A DNA stretch of 64,000 bases, taken from contig CM055092.1 in the NCBI GenBank assembly GCA_029204225.1, positions 26,000,122 to 26,064,121 of the forward strand, written 5' to 3'. Origin of the DNA: Diphasiastrum complanatum. Taxonomy: Eukaryota; Streptophyta; Lycopodiopsida; Lycopodiales; Lycopodiaceae. The position numbers and the translations under genes are program-made. The notes beneath the pieces were generated by a model. The model saw nothing but the letters and a program-made list of their open reading frames with translations. It was not told the origin of the DNA and ran no database searches. Below are positions 58,415 through 64,000 of the stretch, piece after piece; positions within the stretch are counted from its first letter, which is position 1, and each line of letters begins with the position of its first letter.

Positions 58415-59209
58415 TGTTAGAATTGAAAAACAATCCATATTGATTTCTTGGCTTGCTACAAATGTTGTACCATGCAAGTATGTAGCTCATTAATGCAAAA
58501 TGCCAAGTTTGGCCTACATAGAATTCGAGCTACATGGTTATGTATTGTCTAGTTTTATAAATGCAACTTGCATATAGTTTGTAGACATAGAATTAGCATG
58601 ATTATGCTTGTAGAAACTCGTGGCAACTCACATGCATTAATTGTAAGTGATCCATAGTGACATGCAAGGCATGCACAAAGTTTATTGGACACATGCATGA
58701 TGATTTGGACATTTCTAGTTAGAACTTGTACACTTGTAAAAAGTCGGTAGAATTTCATGCATGACAAGTGACAAATGTCACATAGACTCTAGATGTCACT
58801 TTAGATGTCATTTTGGAATGGATGAATATGGTTCTACCTCGAGCTACCTCAATCTCCATAAATATGTGTAGCTCTCCACACAATTGATAATGAAGAACCA
58901 AAGCTTTGTAGCTATCTCATGTCATTTTGGATCTAAACAAATATTGCTTGTTATCTCTCTAGCTCTCTCTCTCTCTCTAACTCGTATTGAGGCTAATGCT
59001 TATACATTGAAATCTTGTATTTTTTCATTCTTTGATCATTGCTATTATATTCTGTTGATTAGCATGCTAGATTGTGGATTAGCCATTTCTTTTGAGCTAG
59101 ATTTTGTTGATCAATCTAGAATCAAGTTATAGTGCCAGTCACAAAGCTTAATTAAGATCAGTCACTCTTGTGGACATTCCCCACACGTGTGAATTTTGGA
59201 AAATTGTCA
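58415..59209 (+). repeat. Second LTR of M, shared by units 1 and 2
   Basis: 795 bp, TGTTAGAATTGAA…AATTGTCA. It is followed by a full PBS and leader, so it is also the 5' LTR of unit 2. CACACGTGTG is at 59182-59191. Confidence 0.92.
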
Positions 59210-59742
59210 TGGTATCAGAGCCACATTAAGCTTTGCATGCTAACAACTCTGATTGTACAAGAAACTGAGAGCTAAATCGAACAAAAAAGCGGTTTTGCAC
59301 TTTTTCTGACCTTTCTCTGAAGTGTATTTGGATCAAATCAGACTTGAACTGAATTTTTAGAAGTACGGAATTGAGGAAGTACGGAATTCTGGAATTCCAC
59401 ACTTGTGAAAATTAGAGTTTTTCAGTCATTTGTTCTCCTTACTTATAGATCCAAAGATAGCAGTGTTATAGCTTGATGGAAAGCATTTGATCTGTGCTTT
59501 CCATAGAAATTGAAATCAAATCAATATGATGTGTCTATCAAGAGTTATAAGCTCTTAAAGAGGATAGGGATAGGTCCAAAATCCGAGTGACAGCATTTTG
59601 ATTTGATTCAATTATACTTTGTTCTGAATCCATTGTTTTGAGCATCCAACACAAAGAACTGTAGATCAAGACTGAGTTTGAAGTGTTTGAACACCCTTTG
59701 AGCCTTCTGAGTGTCAATAGTGTTCTCTTTTAAAGCATTTCA

Positions 59743-59833
59743 TGTGAAAGATTTCAGATCCTGAAGATCCAATCTCTTGAATGATCTTTGGTTAGAAAGA
59801 TAAATACACTACCAATTTCACCAATGTAGAAAA
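59743..59833 (-). repeat. 3' LTR remnant of O
   Basis: 91 bp matching 62943-63034 with a few changes, ending at GTAGAAAA where pol sequence begins. Confidence 0.88.
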
Positions 59834-62356
59834 CTTGCATAGCTCCATGTACACAAGAAGATCCTCCAAAAGATGTTCCACTCTTCATAAGAGCTTGATA
59901 CTCGAGATCCATTGCTTGGATCCACTCCTCTTCTTTCCTTGATTGATCTACACTTGTAGGCTCATCCAAAGAGGTTAGGAAAGCAACATAATTTCTAGAA
60001 ACTACTTGCTTACCCTTTTGATCATATGTGAGCCTTGAAGGTACTTGTCTTTCTCTTGATGTTCTCCTTGGCTTTTGACTTGATGAAGGTCCATCATCAC
60101 CACCATCCAAAGTAGGATCCTTCTCATCAACATCAAGAATGTTAGAACCATCTACTTTACCATCAATCATGCTTGAAGACACCTTTGGAATGTTTCCCTC
60201 ATAAAAAATGACATCTCTACCAACAATCACTTTGTTAGTAGAAGGAATGTAAACCTTGTAGGCTTTACTCACCTCACTATATCCAACAAAAATACCTCTT
60301 CTTGAAGATGGATCCTCCTTGGTCCTATCATCAAGAGTAATGTTGACATAGCATGTGAATCCAAAGGTTCTTAGAAAGTTGACACTCGGCCTCCTCTTGA
60401 ATAGCATCTCAAAAGGTGTCCTTCCATCCAAAATAGCACTCGGCCACCTATTGCACAAGAAATTGTCACACAACAAAGCTTGATCCCAAAATGGTTTGTC
60501 AAGATTAGCACTTAACCTCATAGCTTTAGCACTTTCACATAAAGTTCTATTCTTCCTTTCAGCCACTCCATTTTGTTGTGGGGTCCTTGATGTTGTACAC
60601 TCCCTCTTGATCCCATGCTCATCACAAAAGGCCTTGAACTTGTTAGTTATGTACTCACCACCATTGTCACCTCTCAAGCACTTGACCTTTGTGGAAAATT
60701 GGTTCTCCCTTGCATTTTTTGAACTTGACAAAGACATCATACACTTCATCCTTGCTCTTTAGTAGATAGATCCAACAAAATCTACTAAAATCATCAATTA
60801 ATGCTACATACATCTTAGCTCCACTATTGCTAATTGTAGTAAATCCATGAATATCCGAATGTACAAGTTGAAAAGGCTTTGTAGATCTAGAAATAGATCT
60901 AGTATAAGGTAGTCTATGTGACTTAGACAAAGCACAAGTCTCACAAACATGCTTGTCATTACTTAAGGAACTTGGAAGACCAATCACAACCTTCTTCCTT
61001 GCCATTACCTCCAATGACTTGAAGTTGAGGTGTCCCATCCTTTTGTGCCAAACCTCTTGAATAGAAATTTGCTCCCTTGCAACACATCCAACTTGGTTAG
61101 CAATAACACAAGCATCAAGTTTGAACAACTTCCCTTGCCTTTTACCTTTTCCAATCAAGACATCCTTCCTTTTGATCAAACAAGCATCTCCATCAAACTC
61201 CACCTTGAGGCCCTACTTAGCATTTGACTCACACTAAGCAAATTCTTGTTAATAGATGGAATAAACAAGACATCCTCCAAATGAATATTCTTATTTGTAG
61301 AGAGAGAAATAGGAATTGTGACAATCCCTTTGATTGCACACTCACCATCATTGGCCGTGTAGATCACCCTCTTGTCATCTCCATATGCCAACAAAGAAGT
61401 GAAGTACTCTTTGTGAAAGGTCATGTGTGAACTTGCTCCACTATCAATCCACCAAGGATCTAGATCTCCATCATTAGCAAGCATACATGAAGACATCACA
61501 AAAGCATCATCATTTGCATCTTGCACATCCAAACCATCCTCATCAAGAGTAAGATTACCTTGCTTGTCTCCTTGATCTCTCTTCTTCTTGTAGCACTCAC
61601 TTGCAAAGTGTCCTTTGATGCCACAATAGAAGCACTTGAGCTTTGATCTATCCTTCTTTTTGCCACTTGAAGAAGCATCCACTTGATCTTTCCCTTTAGA
61701 CCACTTGCTTTTGGTTTTGCCCTTGAATTTGCCCTTTGTGAACATAGCATCCTCTTGAAGTGTCGATGTAAATCCACCTCTTGCTTGAAGCCTATATTCC
61801 TCATTGATCAAGATCTCTTGAAGATCCATCAAACTTGGAAAAGTCTTTTGAATAGCAATACTTTGAACAATGTTAGCATGAGCATCCAACAAGCCATTAA
61901 GAATCACTTGAATAAGCTCTTCTTCCTTAATGCTTTCATTTATGCAAGCTAACTCATCATTCAATGCTTTCATTCTCAAAACAAAAGCACTTGGACTTTC
62001 TTCATTCTTTTGCAAACAAAACAAGATTTTCCTTCTTAGAGTCAACACTCTAGAAGTAGACTTGGATCATAAAGCTTCTTCAATGAATTCCAAGCTTCCA
62101 AAGACGATGTGCACTTACCAACTTCCTTGAGAAGTTCATTGGTAACATTCATCTTTATCATGTGTAGAGCCTTCTTGGCCCTCTTGTCATACCTCAATTG
62201 ATCTTGTTGTGTTGCTGGTCTCTCCTCCAAACCTACAACAATATCCAAAAAATTATTCATCTCAAGAAGTGACTCCATCCTCACTTTCCATAATGAATAG
62301 TTACTTGAGGTAAGCCTATCATTGGCTTCCAACATGACTCCAATTGAGGTTGCCAT
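59834..62356 (-). pseudogene. Copia gag-pol of O, frameshifted and truncated in RT
   Basis: ATG at 62356 (minus) opens Gag (MATSIGVMLEANDRLTSSN…), the same family type as A and M. Frame changes occur near 62045, near 61215 and at a T-run near 60715. Readable motifs in order: zinc knuckle CFYCGIKGHFASEC (near 61620), protease WWIDSGASSHM (near 61440), VWHKRMGHLNF (near 61040), integrase HSDIHG, RGDNGGEY and VAERKNR (60860-60550). The frame reaches only the stretch before RT (EEEWIQAMDLEYQAL near 59900) and then runs into LTR sequence. RT and RNase H are absent. Confidence 0.9.
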
Positions 62357-62930
62357 GTAGCAATGACCTGATCTTCTCTTTCAACTTGCTTCAATGCACA
62401 AAGCACTCCTTTGAACAACAACAAATGATTTCAAAAGAAATCACCAAGATTTGAAACTATCTCACAAATTCTCTTCTAGCACTTATCCAAGCAAATCAAC
62501 ACATAGAATCATGGAATCTTGATCAACCTATGATCTATCCTCAATCTAATGAATTTTGCCACTTCCTAGGATAGAAACACACTCAAATGAAGTCCAGAAA
62601 CCTCACTATCTAGAGATCCAATCAAAATTAGGGTTTTGACAAAATCACAAAAAATTGACTATTCCAAATCTACATGCAAATGCTGAAAATTTGATATGCA
62701 ATCTATAAGCCACCACTTAGGCTGAACCAATGATCCAAAAATCGGCCAAATCCATCATGTGAATTCAAAAAAAGAAATTGAACAAGTATATTGACCTATT
62801 TAATGTCTTGATCTACAAAAGATCCAATCTACAAAAGCAAAAAATCCGATTTTGGTTGCGTGCTCTAGACTTGATATCTTCACCAAATCATTGATAGATC
62901 TGATTTCCTCCTTCATAACCTGAAACACAA

Positions 62931-62942
62931 GCTCTGATACCA
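62931..62942 (-). promoter_or_regulatory. Primer-binding site of O
   Basis: TGGTATCAGAGC on the minus strand beside the LTR end …CTTTCACA. The leader (62357-62930) has no frame. Confidence 0.9.
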
Positions 62943-63592
62943 TGTGAAAGCTTTCAGATCCTTAAGATCCAATCTACTTGAATGATCTTTGGTTAGAAAG
63001 AGAAATACACTACCAATTTCACCAATGTAGAAAAATCAGCATCTACACACAATTTGAGATGAAAACACTAATAGAACTTGATCAAACTTGAATGAAATGA
63101 TTATGTACTGTTGCTGTCCGTACAAAACCAGCAAGCTACTGTATTTCACACGTGTGGATCCAAAAATAACAAATATAGATCATTCTACACATAGAATTGC
63201 AAGCAATCACCAAGATAGTGCACCAATGGATAGTGTAACCCAAGAGAACCATGTATAAGCATGAAATGAGATAGAGAAGAGAGAAGATGACTATCTCCAT
63301 GAGTTACATCCTTTTATAGCAGGTCCAAACCCTATTTGGCCACTTGGCTTTCTCACCAAAATGCTAACCCTACCAATTTTGGGTCTAGATTCAATGTACC
63401 CAACTTATTCAAATTGAATCTACTCAAACTCGCATTCTATCTTTCCCACACTTTCAAAAAGTATTTATTCAAATGAAATTTAGACTAATGAACTTTGAAA
63501 AGTCAACCTCTAAGTCCAAAACAAGTTTTAGCCTCAATATGCCAAATATGGAAATATTGCAAAATGTGATGAAACTAGTTGAATCTTTCACA
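62943..63592 (-). repeat. 5' LTR of O
   Basis: 650 bp. It contains TTTCACACGTGTGG around 63145-63158. A TATA-like run (TATAAAAGG, minus strand) lies near 63312-63320. Confidence 0.9.
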
Positions 63593-63836
63593 TTTCACAC
63601 GTGCCAAAAGTAGGATTCAAACCAACCAAAGTGTCACAAACCACTTTTTGTGTCTGATCTATATAACTGGTCTTGTTGAATATTTGAGATTCATCTCATA
63701 TATAGTTGCAAGTGTTTCACATAGGAAGGTAGTTCAACCTTGAAAATACCTATAGTGAAAGAGAGCAGCAACTCTAAGTCTGATAGGAACAAGCTCAAAC
63801 ATATTTCAATCCAATAACTAAGAAGTCTTCATTATA

Positions 63837-64000
63837 ATGGCATCTCAGGGAGGATATCTTCTAGAAGCCAGTGAAAGACTAAACACTTCTAATTACTCAA
63901 TTTGGAAGTTAAGAATGGAGTCTGTTTTGATTCTCCAGGATGTTATGGATATTGTGCTTGGTGTTGAGGAGGAGCCTCAAGCACAGGTTGAAATTCCTAA
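63837..64000 (+). CDS. Copia gag start, M unit 2 (runs off right edge)
   Basis: First 54 codons of M Gag (MASQGGYLLEASERLNTSN…), the same as 48008-48170. It is open as far as visible. The unit 1 stop at 48266 lies beyond the part seen here, so its state is unknown. Confidence 0.88.
   Translation, partial: MASQGGYLLEASERLNTSNYSIWKLRMESVLILQDVMDIVLGVEEEPQAQVEIP

Larger units (their letters stand above)
59743..63592 (-). mobile_element. Internally deleted copia element O
   Basis: Ends TGTGAAAG…CTTTCACA give an 8-bp perfect terminal inverted repeat, flanked by the duplication TTTCA (59738-59742 and 63593-63597). The 5' LTR is full, but the 3' LTR keeps only its last 91 bp. A single join at 59833/59834 removes most of RT, all RNase H, the PPT and most of the 3' LTR. 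Confidence 0.92.
59210..63836 (+). other. Leader of M unit 2, split by element O
   Basis: The PBS TGGTATCAGAGCC is at 59210-59222. The leader matches 47235-48007 up to 59742, is interrupted by O (59743-63592) plus a 5-bp duplication, and resumes at 63598 to the gag ATG. Confidence 0.9.
46447..64000 (+). mobile_element. Tandem copia family M with nested insertions N and O
   Basis: LTR (46447-47234), unit 1 interior, LTR (58415-59209), then again PBS, leader and gag of unit 2 running off the right edge. As in family A, one LTR sits between two units. Unit 1 is split by N at 48606 and unit 2 by O at 59743. Confidence 0.88.

Overview
The window is a gene-poor, nested retrotransposon block from a flowering-plant nuclear genome. 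The evidence is a string of Ty1/copia LTR elements whose primer-binding sites match plant initiator Met-tRNA (TGGTATCAGAGC), fragments of Ty3/gypsy elements, a very long (GA)n microsatellite, AT-rich sequence, and no recognisable host gene, rRNA or tRNA. I cannot name the species.

Layout, left to right. 1-12886 (minus): a tandem array of one copia family (here called family A) in which units share single LTRs: partial gag, LTR1, full gag-pol, LTR2, frameshifted gag-pol, LTR3. The array lies in the 5' LTR of an older, stop-ridden copia element D (12887-17904, plus). 18080-22507 (plus): two minisatellite blocks and a decayed reading frame of unrecognised type (acc1), ending at a gypsy-type LTR (22508-23467) that holds 123 perfect GA units. 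That LTR is followed by a decayed gypsy leader, gag and partial RT (to 27177). 27213-32910: a minus-strand copia LTR (H) split by a complete but non-autonomous copia element I (27943-32871, plus, TSD TATAT). About 32911-34073: an unassigned minus LTR (J). 34204-34974: a second copy of the gypsy-type LTR (minus), again preceded in its own orientation by a decayed frame co-linear with acc1 (acc2, to about 38140).

38141-42356 (plus): copia K, lacking RT. 42357-43519: LTR-like and leader-like debris. 43520-46446 (minus): truncated copia L with a minisatellite in its LTR. 46447-64000 (plus): copia family M as a tandem (LTR, unit 1, LTR, unit 2 running off the edge). Unit 1 is split in gag by a plus-strand family A insertion N (48606-55037: LTR, intact gag-pol, LTR, start of a second leader). 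Unit 2 is split in its leader by the deleted minus-strand copia O (59743-63592, TSD TTTCA).

The genes work only as retrotransposon machinery: gag packages RNA, protease matures the polyprotein, and integrase, reverse transcriptase and RNase H copy and insert the element. Only the two family A polyproteins (2107-6087 and 50064-54044) are uninterrupted. They are nearly identical although they sit in different targets on opposite strands, so this family moved recently. Three points stand out: repeated LTR-sharing tandem arrays, a CACACGTGTG-centred palindrome in almost every copia family here, and an undescribed-looking sense frame tied to the gypsy-type LTR.
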